Shown here: piece by piece, positions 15,228-23,347 of the stretch
How positions within the stretch are numbered: the stretch's first letter is position 1
Layout of the letters: the number at the start of each line of letters is the position of its first letter
Assembly (NCBI GenBank): GCA_963700255.1
Contig: CAVOWW010000024.1
Span: forward strand, 186,001 to 250,000
Direction of reading: 5' to 3'
Length of the DNA stretch: 64,000 bases
Source: UBA10649 sp963700255
GTDB taxonomy: Bacteria; Actinomycetota; Actinomycetes; S36-B12
Notes under the pieces: generated by a model
Told to the model about the DNA's origin: nothing
The model's input: the letters and a program-made list of their open reading frames with translations, nothing else
The model's database searches: none
Translations under genes and position numbers: made by a program

Positions 15228-17969
15228 TCAGCCGCTGCCCTCGGTGTTGCCGGCGTCGGCCGCCGCCGGGTTGTCGAGCTGGTAGCGCTCGATGGCCTCG
15301 GCCAGCCGGCCGCCGTCGAACTGCCCGGCCTTCGCCAGCCGGGCCAGCGTCTGCACGGTGATCGACTCGGCGTCGACGAGGAAGTGACGACGGAGCGCGC
15401 CGCGGGTGTCGGACATGCCCCAGCCGTCGGTGCCCAGGGAGACGAAGTCCGAGGGGACCCAGTCGCGGATCTGGTCCTGGACCGCGCGCATGTAGTCCGA
15501 CACGGCGACGACCGGCCCGGGCCGACCCGACAGTCGCTGCGTCACGTAGGCCGTGCGCGGCTCCGAGTCCGGATGCAGCAGGTTGTGCCGGTCGACCGAG
15601 AGGCCGTCACGCCGCAGCTCGTTCCATGACGTCACCGACCACACGTCGGCCTGCACGCCCCAGTCGTCGCGCAGGAGCTCCTGCGCGCGAAGCGCCCAGT
15701 TGACGCCGACGCCGCTGGCGAGCAGCTGGGCACGGGGACCCTCGCCGTCGCCGGCCTCGCTGACCAGGTGCATGCCGCGCAGGATCCCGTCGACGTCGAC
15801 GTTCTCCGGCTCGGCCGGCTGCGGGTAGGGCTCGTTGTAGAGGGTCAGGTAGTAGTAGATGTTCTCCGGGTCATCGCCGTACATGCGACGCAGGCCGTCC
15901 TTGAAGATGTGGCCGAGCTCGTACCCGAACGCCGGGTCGTAGGCCACCACCGCGGGGTTGGTCGCTGCGAGCAGGTGCGAGTGGCCGTCCTCGTGCTGCA
16001 GGCCCTCGCCGTTCAGGGTCGTGCGCCCGGCGGTGGCCCCGAGGACGAAGCCGCGGACCATCTGGTCCATCGCCGCCCAGAAGCCGTCGCCCGTGCGCTG
16101 GAAGCCGAACATGGAGTAGAAGATGTAGATCGGGATCATCGGCTCGCCGTGCGTCGAGTACGACGACCCGACGGCGGTGAACGACGCGACCGAGCCGGCC
16201 TCGTTGATCCCCTCGTGCAGGATCTGACCCTGCTGGGACTCCTTGTAGCTCAGCATCAGCTCGCGGTCGACCGACAGGTACTGCTGGCCGTGCGGGGAGT
16301 AGATCTTCGCGGTGGGGAAGAGGGAGTCCATGCCGAAGGTGCGGGCCTCGTCCGGGATGATCGGCACGAAGCGCGAGCCGATGTCCGGGTCCTTCATCAG
16401 GTCCTTGAGCAGCCGGACGAACGCCATCGTCGTGGCGACGGCCTGCTTGCCCGAACCGCGCTTGACCACCGTGTAGACGTCGTCGCCGGGCAGCTTCAGA
16501 GTCGTCGCCGCGGTGCGCCGTGTCGGGTACGAGCCGCCGAGGCGCTTGCGCGTCTCGAGCATGTACTCGATCGCCTCGTCCTCGGGTCCGGGGTGGAAGT
16601 ACGGCGGGAGGTAGGGGTTCTCCTCGAGCTGCGCGTCCGTGATCGGGATGTGGATCGTGTCGCGGAACTCCTTGAGGTCCTCGAGCGTGAGCTTCTTCAT
16701 CTGGTGCGTGGAGTTGCGGCCCTCGAAGTGCGAGCCCAGGGTCCAGCCCTTGATGGTCTTGGCCAGGATGACGGTCGGCTGCCCCTTGGTCCGGGTGGCG
16801 GCGTCGTAGGCCGCGAACATCTTCCGGTAGTCGTGGCCGCCGCGCTGCAGGCTCCAGATCTCGTCGTCACTCCAGCCGTTGACAAGCTTGGCCGTGCGCA
16901 CGTCGCGTCCGAAGAAGTGCTCGCGGACGAAGGCGCCGTCCTCGCTCTTGTAGGTCTGGAAGTCGCCGTCCGGGGTGTTGTTCATGAGATTGACGAGGGC
17001 GCCGTCGCGGTCACGGGCGAGGAGCTCGTCCCACTTGCGGCCCCACACGACCTTGATGACGTTCCAGCCCGCGCCGCGGAAGAGGCTCTCGAGCTCCTGG
17101 ATGATCTTCCCGTTGCCACGGACCGGCCCGTCGAGGCGCTGCAGGTTGCAGTTGACGACGAACGTGAGGTTGTCGAGCTCCTCGCGGGCGGCCAGTGTCA
17201 GCGCGCCCACCGCGTCGACCTCGTCGGTCTCGCCGTCACCGAGGAACGCCCACACGCGCTGGTCGGCGGTGTCCTTGATGCCTCGATGGCCGAGGTACTT
17301 GTTGAACCGCGCCTGGTAGATGGCGTTCAGGGGACCGAGGCCCATCGATACGGTCGGGAACTGCCAGAACCACGGCATCAGCCGCGGGTGCGGGTACGAG
17401 GGCAGGCCGCCCCCGGGGTGCGAGACCTCCTGGCGGAAGCCGTCCATCTGGTGCTCGGTGAGGCGGCCCTCGACGAACGCACGGGCATAGACGCCGGGGG
17501 AGGCGTGGCCCTGGAAGAACACCTGGTCGCCGCCACCGGGGTGGTCGGGTCCGCGGAAGAAGTGGTTGAAGCCCACTTCGTACAGGGTCGCCGAGGATGC
17601 ATAGCTCGAGATGTGGCCGCCGACGGAGATGCCCGGACGCTGCGCGCGGTGGACCATGATCGCCGCGTTCCAGCGGATGATCTGGCGGATGCGCTTCTCC
17701 AGCGCCTCGTTGCCGGGGAAGGTGGGCTCGCGCTCCGGCGGGATCGTGTTGATGTAGTCGGTGCTGCGCAGGCTGGGGACGCCGACGTTGCGCTCGGCCG
17801 CCCGGCGCAGGAGCGACAGCATGAGGTAGCGGGCCCGGTAGTTGCCGGCGTTGTCGACCACGTTGTCGAACGACTCCACCCACTCGGACGTCTCGTCGGG
17901 GTCGACGTCGACGTACTGGGTGGGGAGTCCGCTGGCGAGGAGGGGATCGCGGTCACGTCCGAGGGTCAC
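15228..17969 (-). CDS. aceE: Pyruvate dehydrogenase E1, homodimeric type
   Basis: A 913-residue homodimeric (AceE) E1 that decarboxylates pyruvate with thiamine diphosphate and passes the acetyl group to E2. The ThDP motif GDGETDEVDAVGAL starts near residue 235, with NCNLQRLDGPVRGNGK following. GTG at 17969 has AAGGA upstream and gives the family length; an ATG at 18044 would add 25 unlike residues. No E2-p gene is adjacent; the SucB-type E2 and Lpd are at 49.8-52.9 kb. It heads the aceE-VIT-fasR run, and in mycobacteria aceE likewise abuts the FAS-II regulator. Confidence 0.96.
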   Translation of the reverse strand: MTLGRDRDPLLASGLPTQYVDVDPDETSEWVESFDNVVDNAGNYRARYLMLSLLRRAAERNVGVPSLRSTDYINTIPPEREPTFPGNEALEKRIRQIIRWNAAIMVHRAQRPGISVGGHISSYASSATLYEVGFNHFFRGPDHPGGGDQVFFQGHASPGVYARAFVEGRLTEHQMDGFRQEVSHPGGGLPSYPHPRLMPWFWQFPTVSMGLGPLNAIYQARFNKYLGHRGIKDTADQRVWAFLGDGETDEVDAVGALTLAAREELDNLTFVVNCNLQRLDGPVRGNGKIIQELESLFRGAGWNVIKVVWGRKWDELLARDRDGALVNLMNNTPDGDFQTYKSEDGAFVREHFFGRDVRTAKLVNGWSDDEIWSLQRGGHDYRKMFAAYDAATRTKGQPTVILAKTIKGWTLGSHFEGRNSTHQMKKLTLEDLKEFRDTIHIPITDAQLEENPYLPPYFHPGPEDEAIEYMLETRKRLGGSYPTRRTAATTLKLPGDDVYTVVKRGSGKQAVATTMAFVRLLKDLMKDPDIGSRFVPIIPDEARTFGMDSLFPTAKIYSPHGQQYLSVDRELMLSYKESQQGQILHEGINEAGSVASFTAVGSSYSTHGEPMIPIYIFYSMFGFQRTGDGFWAAMDQMVRGFVLGATAGRTTLNGEGLQHEDGHSHLLAATNPAVVAYDPAFGYELGHIFKDGLRRMYGDDPENIYYYLTLYNEPYPQPAEPENVDVDGILRGMHLVSEAGDGEGPRAQLLASGVGVNWALRAQELLRDDWGVQADVWSVTSWNELRRDGLSVDRHNLLHPDSEPRTAYVTQRLSGRPGPVVAVSDYMRAVQDQIRDWVPSDFVSLGTDGWGMSDTRGALRRHFLVDAESITVQTLARLAKAGQFDGGRLAEAIERYQLDNPAAADAGNTEGSG

Positions 17970-18240
17970 GGCATTCCTTCGACTAGGCCGGCATCCAGGA
18001 TCACCGGACGACGGAGCATCGGCTACGAGCGGCTGTGAGGTCATCCTTCCGTATGTCCCGCGGATTGTCGCTGAGTGGGGCGGAAGCCTCCCTGCCCCGG
18101 CAGCGGCAGGCGGCCGAAGAAAGGGGATCGAAATCGGCCCGGTCGCTTGCGCCGGGGGCCTGTGTCCGGTGGACTACGGCCCAAGGGGCGCGGCAGGCGC
18201 ATCGTCTGCTGCACGCAGCCCCTCTGAGACAAGGAGTGAT

Positions 18241-18663
18241 GTGACCGCCGCTGCGGAGGATGAGGCCCGCAACCGGGCTGGCCGGCTCGGGCTCCAGCCA
18301 GGCCTCACCGTCCAGGAACTGGGGTACGACGACGACGTCGACGACCAGCTGCGCGCGGGCGTGGAGAGCATCGTCGGCGGCGAGCTCGTCGATGAGGACT
18401 TCGAGGACGTGGTCGACGTCGTGCTGATGTGGTGGCGCGAGGACGACGGCGACCTCGCTGACGGACTGCTCGACGCGATCGGGCCGCTCGCCGACCACGG
18501 CGTGGTGTGGCTCATGACCCCCAAGCCGGGGCGCCCCGGTCACATCGAGGCCGAGGACATCGCTGATGCCGCCCCCACTGCCGGGCTGCAGCAGACCAGC
18601 ACGATCAGCGCCGGGTCGAACTGGCAGGGAACTCGATTGGTGGCTCCTCGCGCCAAGCGCTAG
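18241..18663 (+). CDS. DUF3052 family protein
   Basis: A 140-residue acidic protein of the actinobacterial DUF3052 family, function unknown. Typical features are LQPGLTVQELGYDDDVD near residues 17-33 and VVLMWWREDDGDL in the middle, ending in a basic tail APRAKR. GTG at 18241 with AAGGAG four bases upstream is the start; ATG at 18239 is out of frame. It stands between aceE (divergent) and the peroxiredoxin gene, the same order as Rv2241-Rv2239c-Rv2238c in M. tuberculosis. The 270-base gap to aceE holds the two divergent promoters; I see no clear operator in it. Confidence 0.85.
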   Translation: MTAAAEDEARNRAGRLGLQPGLTVQELGYDDDVDDQLRAGVESIVGGELVDEDFEDVVDVVLMWWREDDGDLADGLLDAIGPLADHGVVWLMTPKPGRPGHIEAEDIADAAPTAGLQQTSTISAGSNWQGTRLVAPRAKR

Positions 18664-18704
18664 CGTCCCGGCGGAAGCATCGTCCGAGACCGAGGAGTCC
18701 CCGC

Positions 18705-19178
18705 ATGTCTGTTGAGGTCGGCCAGGCCGCCCCCGAGTTCACCCTGACCAACCAGTACGGCCAGCAGGTGTCGCTGTCCGACTACCGCGGACAGAGGAAC
18801 GTCGTCCTGATGTTCTACCCCGCCGCATTCACCCGCATGTGCACCAGTGAGCTGTGCACCCTGCGTGACCGGGCACCGGAGCTCCGCAGCGACGACACCG
18901 TCATGCTCGGCATCTCCTGCGACCGGGTGCCTTCGCTCAGGATCTTCGCCGAGCAGGAGGGCATCGAGTACTCGCTGCTGAGCGACTTCTGGCCGCACGG
19001 AGACGTGTCTCGCGCATACGGCGTCTTCCTGGAGAGCCACGGCATCTCCACTCGGGGGACGTTCCTGATCGACAAGGAGGGCGTGCTGCGCTGGTCGGTC
19101 GTCAACGGTCCGGGCGAGATTCGCGACGCCGACGAGCTGGTGGCCGCGCTCGACGCCCTGGCGCAGCCGGTCTCCTGA
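18705..19178 (+). CDS. ahpE: AhpE-like peroxiredoxin with PrxQ-type second cysteine
   Basis: A 157-residue thioredoxin-fold peroxiredoxin that reduces peroxides. The peroxidatic Cys46 is in FTRMC, aligned with FTGIC of mycobacterial AhpE, and its place beside DUF3052 and aceE matches Rv2238c. Unlike one-Cys AhpE, it has a second cysteine, Cys51, spaced exactly as the resolving Cys of PrxQ/BCP (C-x4-C), so it may form an intramolecular disulfide. The likely reductant is the glutaredoxin-TrxR fusion encoded next. ATG at 18705 has GAGGAG upstream. Confidence 0.9.
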   Translation: MSVEVGQAAPEFTLTNQYGQQVSLSDYRGQRNVVLMFYPAAFTRMCTSELCTLRDRAPELRSDDTVMLGISCDRVPSLRIFAEQEGIEYSLLSDFWPHGDVSRAYGVFLESHGISTRGTFLIDKEGVLRWSVVNGPGEIRDADELVAALDALAQPVS

Positions 19179-19185
19179 CCCGGCC

Positions 19186-19212
19186 CATCGATCCCGACGT
19201 GCGGGATCGATG
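19186..19212 (+). terminator. Hairpin terminator after ahpE
   Basis: An 11-bp perfect stem (CATCGATCCCG arm) with a 5-base loop lies 8 bases after the peroxiredoxin stop. Confidence 0.7.
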
Positions 19213-19234
19213 ATTCGGGTGTGGACTTGGGGCC

Positions 19235-19274
19235 ATCGTGGCCGCGCGGGACCCGAGACCTGCGCGGCCACGAT
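19235..19274. promoter_or_regulatory. Inverted repeat upstream of glutaredoxin-TrxR gene
   Basis: A perfect 13-bp inverted repeat (arm ATCGTGGCCGCGC) with a 14-base loop lies 57 bases before the next start codon. It could be an operator or a leader hairpin. It is distinct from the terminator at 19186. Confidence 0.5.
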
Positions 19275-19331
19275 CCGTCTGTAGCGTCCATGCCGAGGAT
19301 GCTGCCGGAGTGTCCGTGATCGGAGCCGTCG

Positions 19332-20537
19332 ATGACCGAGCCCGAGATCGTCCTCTACGGTGCCGCGTGGTGTCCCGACTGCCGTCGCAGCAAGGCGTTC
19401 CTCGGCGACCAGCGGATCCCCTACCGCTATGTCGACCTCGAGGCCCATCCCGAGGAGATGGAGACGGTCCTCGCCCTCAACGGCGGCAAGCAGATCATTC
19501 CCACGATCGTCTTCGCCGACGGATCGCACGTCGCGGAGCCCTCGAACGAGGAGCTCGCCGAGCGGCTGGGGCTGACCCGCGCGGCCGCCGGCTCCACGTA
19601 CGACGTGGTCATCGTCGGCGGCGGGCCGACCGGGCTGACCGCGGCGATCTACGCCGCTCGCGAGGACCTGCGCACGCTGGTCGTCGAGAGGTCCGCCCTC
19701 GGCGGGCAGGCGGGGGTCACGGAGCGACTCGACAACTACCCGGGCTTCCCCGAGGGGATCGGTGGCGCCGAGCTGGCCGACCGCTTCGCGCAGCAGGCCG
19801 CGCGCTACGGCGTCGAGCTGCTCTCGGCCGTGTCGGTGGAGTCGATCGACGCGGCGGGCGGCGGCGCGGTGGTCACTCTCTCGACGGGGCAGCAGGTCAC
19901 CACGGGGGCGACCCTCATCGCCGCTGGCTCCACGTACCGGCGAACCGGTGCCCCCGGCGAGGATGACCTCATCGGCTCGGGCGTCCACTTCTGCGCGACC
20001 TGCGACGGCCCCTTCTACAAGGGTGCGTCCGAGCTCGTCGTCCTCGGAGCGGGCAACTCCGGGCTCGAGGAGGGCCTGTTCCTCACGAAGTTCGCCGAGC
20101 ACGTCACCGTGATCGATCGCGGCGCCGCAGCCGCCGGCTCGAGGATCCTGCTCGACAAGGTCACCAACCATCCGCAGATGACCCTGAGGCTGAACACCAG
20201 CCTGGTCAGCTTCAACGCAGGCGACAACGGCAAGCTGGCCTCGCTGACCCTCGCCGATGCCGATGGGCAGGAGTCGGACCTGGCGGCCACCGGGGCCTTC
20301 GTCTTCATCGGCCTCGAGCCCAACACGGACTGGCTCGACGGAATGGTGGACCTCGACGAGCGGGGCTTCGTCGTGACCGACCGCATGATGACCACATCGG
20401 TGCCGGGAGTGTTCGCCGCAGGCGACATCCGCTCGGGATCGACCAAGCAGCTGGCCGCGGCGGTCGGCGAGGGCGCCGCGGCTGCGCTCCAGATCCGCTA
20501 CCACCTGCAGCAGCGCGACGCCGCGATGCCGTCGTAG
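19332..20537 (+). CDS. Glutaredoxin/mycoredoxin - thioredoxin reductase fusion
   Basis: A 401-residue protein. Residues 1-80 are a glutaredoxin-like domain with a WCPDC active site, PTIVF cis-Pro and a mycoredoxin/NrdH-like length. Residues 90-395 are a complete thioredoxin reductase: FAD motif GGGPTGLTAAIYAAR, CATCDG redox disulfide, NAD(P)H motif GAGNSG and the C-terminal AAGDI FAD motif. The fused Grx is N-terminal, the opposite order to the TrxR-Trx fusion of M. leprae. It may pass electrons from NADPH through CATC to CPDC to a client such as the adjacent peroxiredoxin. ATG at 19332 follows a GGAG. Confidence 0.92.
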   Translation: MTEPEIVLYGAAWCPDCRRSKAFLGDQRIPYRYVDLEAHPEEMETVLALNGGKQIIPTIVFADGSHVAEPSNEELAERLGLTRAAAGSTYDVVIVGGGPTGLTAAIYAAREDLRTLVVERSALGGQAGVTERLDNYPGFPEGIGGAELADRFAQQAARYGVELLSAVSVESIDAAGGGAVVTLSTGQQVTTGATLIAAGSTYRRTGAPGEDDLIGSGVHFCATCDGPFYKGASELVVLGAGNSGLEEGLFLTKFAEHVTVIDRGAAAAGSRILLDKVTNHPQMTLRLNTSLVSFNAGDNGKLASLTLADADGQESDLAATGAFVFIGLEPNTDWLDGMVDLDERGFVVTDRMMTTSVPGVFAAGDIRSGSTKQLAAAVGEGAAAALQIRYHLQQRDAAMPS

Positions 20538-20555
20538 CTGCCCCGCCCCGATCGG

Positions 20556-21506
20556 TCAGCGACGCAGGCTGGTGGTGTCGACCGCCTCGAATGCCGAGGC
20601 AGGGATCCGCTTGAGCTCCTCGATGAGCCGGGCAGGCCAGCGGTGGTCGGCGGTGCCCTGGAAGTACCAGGCGGAGCCGTTGTCCGCGAGCACGAGGCCG
20701 TACTCCGCCATGGCCCGCAGCACGACCCGCGCCTGGGGTGAGTACGACGAGACGTCGTAGTCGGCGTTGAGCCGGAAGCGCGCCCCCATCGGCGGGTAGC
20801 CCGGATCATCGGTCGCGCCGGCCTGGTGGCGTGCCGGCCACAGGTAGGCCCGCCGAGTGATGGGCGTGGTGAAGCGGATCGCATGGTCGACGTGGCCAGC
20901 TCTCACCTCGTCATAGCGCAGGAGGCCCGGGAGGATGGGCAGGCCCGCGGCATCGGCCGACGTCCAGCCATCGGGCCGGAGCCGGTTCGAGCGCAGGTCC
21001 CACACGGCGCCCGACCCCGCGGTCCACCGCCCGCCCTGCAGCCGCGTGTTCCACGTCTCGTACAGCCGACAGGCGCGTGCATCGACCACGATCGCGTGGC
21101 GATCGCCGCCGGCGTTCCAGCCGCCCTCGATGCGCGTGGTCCGGCTCAGCGGGTAGCGCACGCGGTCGCTCTCGTCGGCGTACTCGAACGTCACGCGCTC
21201 GCGCGGCCCGCCGTTCACGATCGTCACCGGGATGCCGTAGGGCACGGGCTGCTCGCCGTAGGACGGACCGAAGTCCGGGTGGAGCGAGGCCCGGGGCTCC
21301 ATCCTGGACAGCCACGTATCGGAGCGGGGCTCCACCGGCAGGTCATCGACACGCGCATGCCAGTAGTTGTCGCTCGGGAACACCGGGCACTCGGTGCCGG
21401 GCAGGCGTCCGTCGTCCGGTGCCCCGGTGGCGGGTGTCGCGGGGGTCATGGCCAGCATCGTCGCGGTGACGACCAGGAGCCATGGGCGGGCGTGGACTCG
21501 GGTCAT
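20556..21506 (-). CDS. Secreted protein of unknown function
   Basis: A 316-residue protein with a signal peptide (residues 1-28, core LLVVTATMLAMTPATPATGA). The mature domain starts with a CPVFPSDNYWHARVDDLPV segment and contains paired aromatic-rich stretches (FGPSYGEQPVPYGIP; WYFQGTADHRWP) and several conserved-looking Asp and Arg residues. Two Cys (CPVF and ACRLY) could form a disulfide. I recognise it only as a recurring secreted actinobacterial hypothetical protein. ATG at 21506 is chosen because it starts directly before the signal sequence. It converges with the TrxR fusion gene. Confidence 0.75.
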   Translation of the reverse strand: MTRVHARPWLLVVTATMLAMTPATPATGAPDDGRLPGTECPVFPSDNYWHARVDDLPVEPRSDTWLSRMEPRASLHPDFGPSYGEQPVPYGIPVTIVNGGPRERVTFEYADESDRVRYPLSRTTRIEGGWNAGGDRHAIVVDARACRLYETWNTRLQGGRWTAGSGAVWDLRSNRLRPDGWTSADAAGLPILPGLLRYDEVRAGHVDHAIRFTTPITRRAYLWPARHQAGATDDPGYPPMGARFRLNADYDVSSYSPQARVVLRAMAEYGLVLADNGSAWYFQGTADHRWPARLIEELKRIPASAFEAVDTTSLRR

Positions 21507-21632
21507 GCCCTGAGTATCGGCCCCACTCACGCCGTCGCGCTGCGCGCTCCGACGTGCTGGTGCGTGCTGGGACGCGCTCATGACGCCGTGGCTGCGGGAC
21601 TCGGCTTCGCCTCATTCCTCGCCCCGACTGCG

Positions 21633-21706
21633 TGGGCCCAACAGGACTCGAACCTGCGACATCCTCCTTGTAAGGGAGGCGCTCTAGCCAACTGAGCTAT
21701 GGGCCC
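21633..21706 (-). tRNA. tRNA-Val (anticodon TAC)
   Basis: A full cloverleaf on the minus strand: acceptor GGGCCCA/TGGGCCC with discriminator A, D-loop AGTTGGCTA, anticodon stem CCTCC/GGAGG with loop CTTACAA, T-loop TTCGAGT. The 74-nt gene has no encoded CCA. The anticodon TAC reads GUA and other valine codons. Confidence 0.93.
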
Positions 21707-21763
21707 ACGCGGGAGGCTACCGAGCCGCGACCGATGCGGCTCCGAGTGGGTACCCTGCAGGGC

Positions 21764-22594
21764 GTGCCCACTTCTGTGACCCTCCGTGACGTCGTCGCGC
21801 TCCTCGAGGAGCGCTACCCGCCCGGGCTCGCCTCCGACTGGGACGCTGTCGGCCTGGCCTGCGGCGACCCGGATGCCAGCGTGAGCCGCGTCCTGTTCGC
21901 CGTGGATCCGGTGGCCGAGGTCATCGACGAGGCCCTGATGCTGCAGGCCGACCTGATCGTCACGCACCATCCGCTCCTGCTGACCGGCGTGCACTCGGTC
22001 GCCGCGGTCGGCCACAAGGGCGGCGTCATCCACACGCTCATCTCGCACGGCATGGCTCTCTTCAGCGCCCACACCAACGCCGACCATGCGGTCCCCGGCG
22101 TCTCGGACGCCCTGGCGGACAGCCTCGGCCTGAGCGACCTGCGCCCGCTCGTGCCGCTGCCGGGCGCTGCCGGCGCCGGGACGGGCCGGGTCGGCACCCT
22201 CCCTGAGGCCCTTCCCCTCGTGTCCTTCGCCGAGCTCGTCGCGGCCGCCCTCCCTGCCACCCACCACGGCGTGCGCGTGGCAGGCGACCTCGATGCCTTG
22301 GTGCGCACGGTCGCGGTGTGCGGGGGTTCGGGCGGGGATCTGCTCGCCGACGCTGCAGCCGCGGCGGACGTGTACGTGACGTCCGATCTCAGGCACCACC
22401 GCGCGCAGGACCACCTCGTCGACGGCGGCTGCGCGCTCGTCGACGTGGCCCACTGGGCGAGCGAATGGCCATGGCTGCCGGTCGCCGCCGACGCGCTGCG
22501 GAACGACCTCGCTGCGCGCGGCAGTACGGTTGAGGTCCACGTGTCCCGGATCCCCACGGATCCGTGGACCCTGCATCTAGGGAGCACCCGCTGA
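21764..22594 (+). CDS. NIF3 family dinuclear metal protein
   Basis: A 276-residue Nif3/NGG1p-interacting-factor family protein. The metal ligands are visible as VTHHPLL near residue 67, SAHTNAD near residue 100 and a C-terminal DVAHWASE. The biochemical role of the family is uncertain; a GTP cyclohydrolase-I type 2 name is sometimes used. GTG at 21764 is 58 bases from the tRNA 5' end and just after a TACCCT -10-like hexamer, suggesting a near-leaderless message; ATG at 21734 is the alternative. It starts a conserved three-gene operon (compare Rv2230c-Rv2228c). Confidence 0.88.
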   Translation: MPTSVTLRDVVALLEERYPPGLASDWDAVGLACGDPDASVSRVLFAVDPVAEVIDEALMLQADLIVTHHPLLLTGVHSVAAVGHKGGVIHTLISHGMALFSAHTNADHAVPGVSDALADSLGLSDLRPLVPLPGAAGAGTGRVGTLPEALPLVSFAELVAAALPATHHGVRVAGDLDALVRTVAVCGGSGGDLLADAAAAADVYVTSDLRHHRAQDHLVDGGCALVDVAHWASEWPWLPVAADALRNDLAARGSTVEVHVSRIPTDPWTLHLGSTR

Positions 22595-23334
22595 ACGCCG
22601 ATCCCGCGACGCAGCTGCGACTGCTCGAGCTGCAGGACAAGGACACCCGCCTGGGCCAGCTCGCCCATCGGCTGAAGACCCTCCCTGACGCGGTGCGCCT
22701 CGCCGAGCTGGAGGACCGGCTGTCCAAGCACCGTGACCAGGTCGTGGCGGCCGAGACCATCCTTGGCGACCTCGAGCACGACCAGGTGCGGGCCGATCAG
22801 GATGTCGAGCAGGTGCGCGAGCGCATGACGCGCGACCGTCAGCTGATGGACTCGGGAAGCATCGGCGACCCCAAGCAGCTGCAGTCCCTCCAGTCGGAGC
22901 TCGACTCCCTCGCTCGTCGCCAGTCGGCCCTGGAGGACATCGAGCTGGAGGTCATGGATCGGGTCGAGGGGGCCACCGCCGCGGTCGCGCAGCTGACCGG
23001 TGAGCGCGACGAGCTCGCGCGGGAGTGCGCCGCGGTCGCGTCCAGCGTGCACGACCAGCGGGCCGACATCGACGACGAGCGCCGCATCGTCGAGGGGGAC
23101 CGCGCAGCGATCGCCACCGAGATCCCTGCCGACCTGCTCGGGCTCTACGACAAGATCCGCGCCGACCACGGCGGGCTGGGCGCGGCACCCTTGCACCGCG
23201 GCACCTGCGAGGGCTGCCGGCTGAAGCTGCCGCCGACCGAGATCGAGGCGCTGCGGATCGCTCCGCCGGATGCCGTCATCCGGTGCGAGGAGTGCCGCCG
23301 CATCCTCGTGCGCACGCCCGAGTCCGGACTCTAG
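22591..23334 (+). CDS. Coiled-coil zinc-ribbon protein
   Basis: A 247-residue protein: a long antiparallel coiled coil (about residues 8-170, heptads rich in Leu, Glu, Arg) followed by a C4 zinc ribbon (CEGCRLKLPP ... CEECRRI, about 205-238). Homologues (Rv2229c in M. tuberculosis) sit between the NIF3 and RNase H genes. The family is suggested to act as a nucleic-acid or metal chaperone, but this is not established. The family N-terminus aligns with a CTG codon at 22591 that overlaps the NIF3 stop and has GGGAG upstream; GTG at 22564 is the alternative. A CTG start would be rare. Confidence 0.82.
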   Translation: MNADPATQLRLLELQDKDTRLGQLAHRLKTLPDAVRLAELEDRLSKHRDQVVAAETILGDLEHDQVRADQDVEQVRERMTRDRQLMDSGSIGDPKQLQSLQSELDSLARRQSALEDIELEVMDRVEGATAAVAQLTGERDELARECAAVASSVHDQRADIDDERRIVEGDRAAIATEIPADLLGLYDKIRADHGGLGAAPLHRGTCEGCRLKLPPTEIEALRIAPPDAVIRCEECRRILVRTPESGL

Positions 23335-23347
23335 GCGCGATCCGTCG

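Noticed and set aside
15768..18038. A 756-codon frame antisense to aceE
   Set aside because: It is the complement of conserved AceE coding sequence, with typical Val/Arg/Leu/Asp shadow composition.
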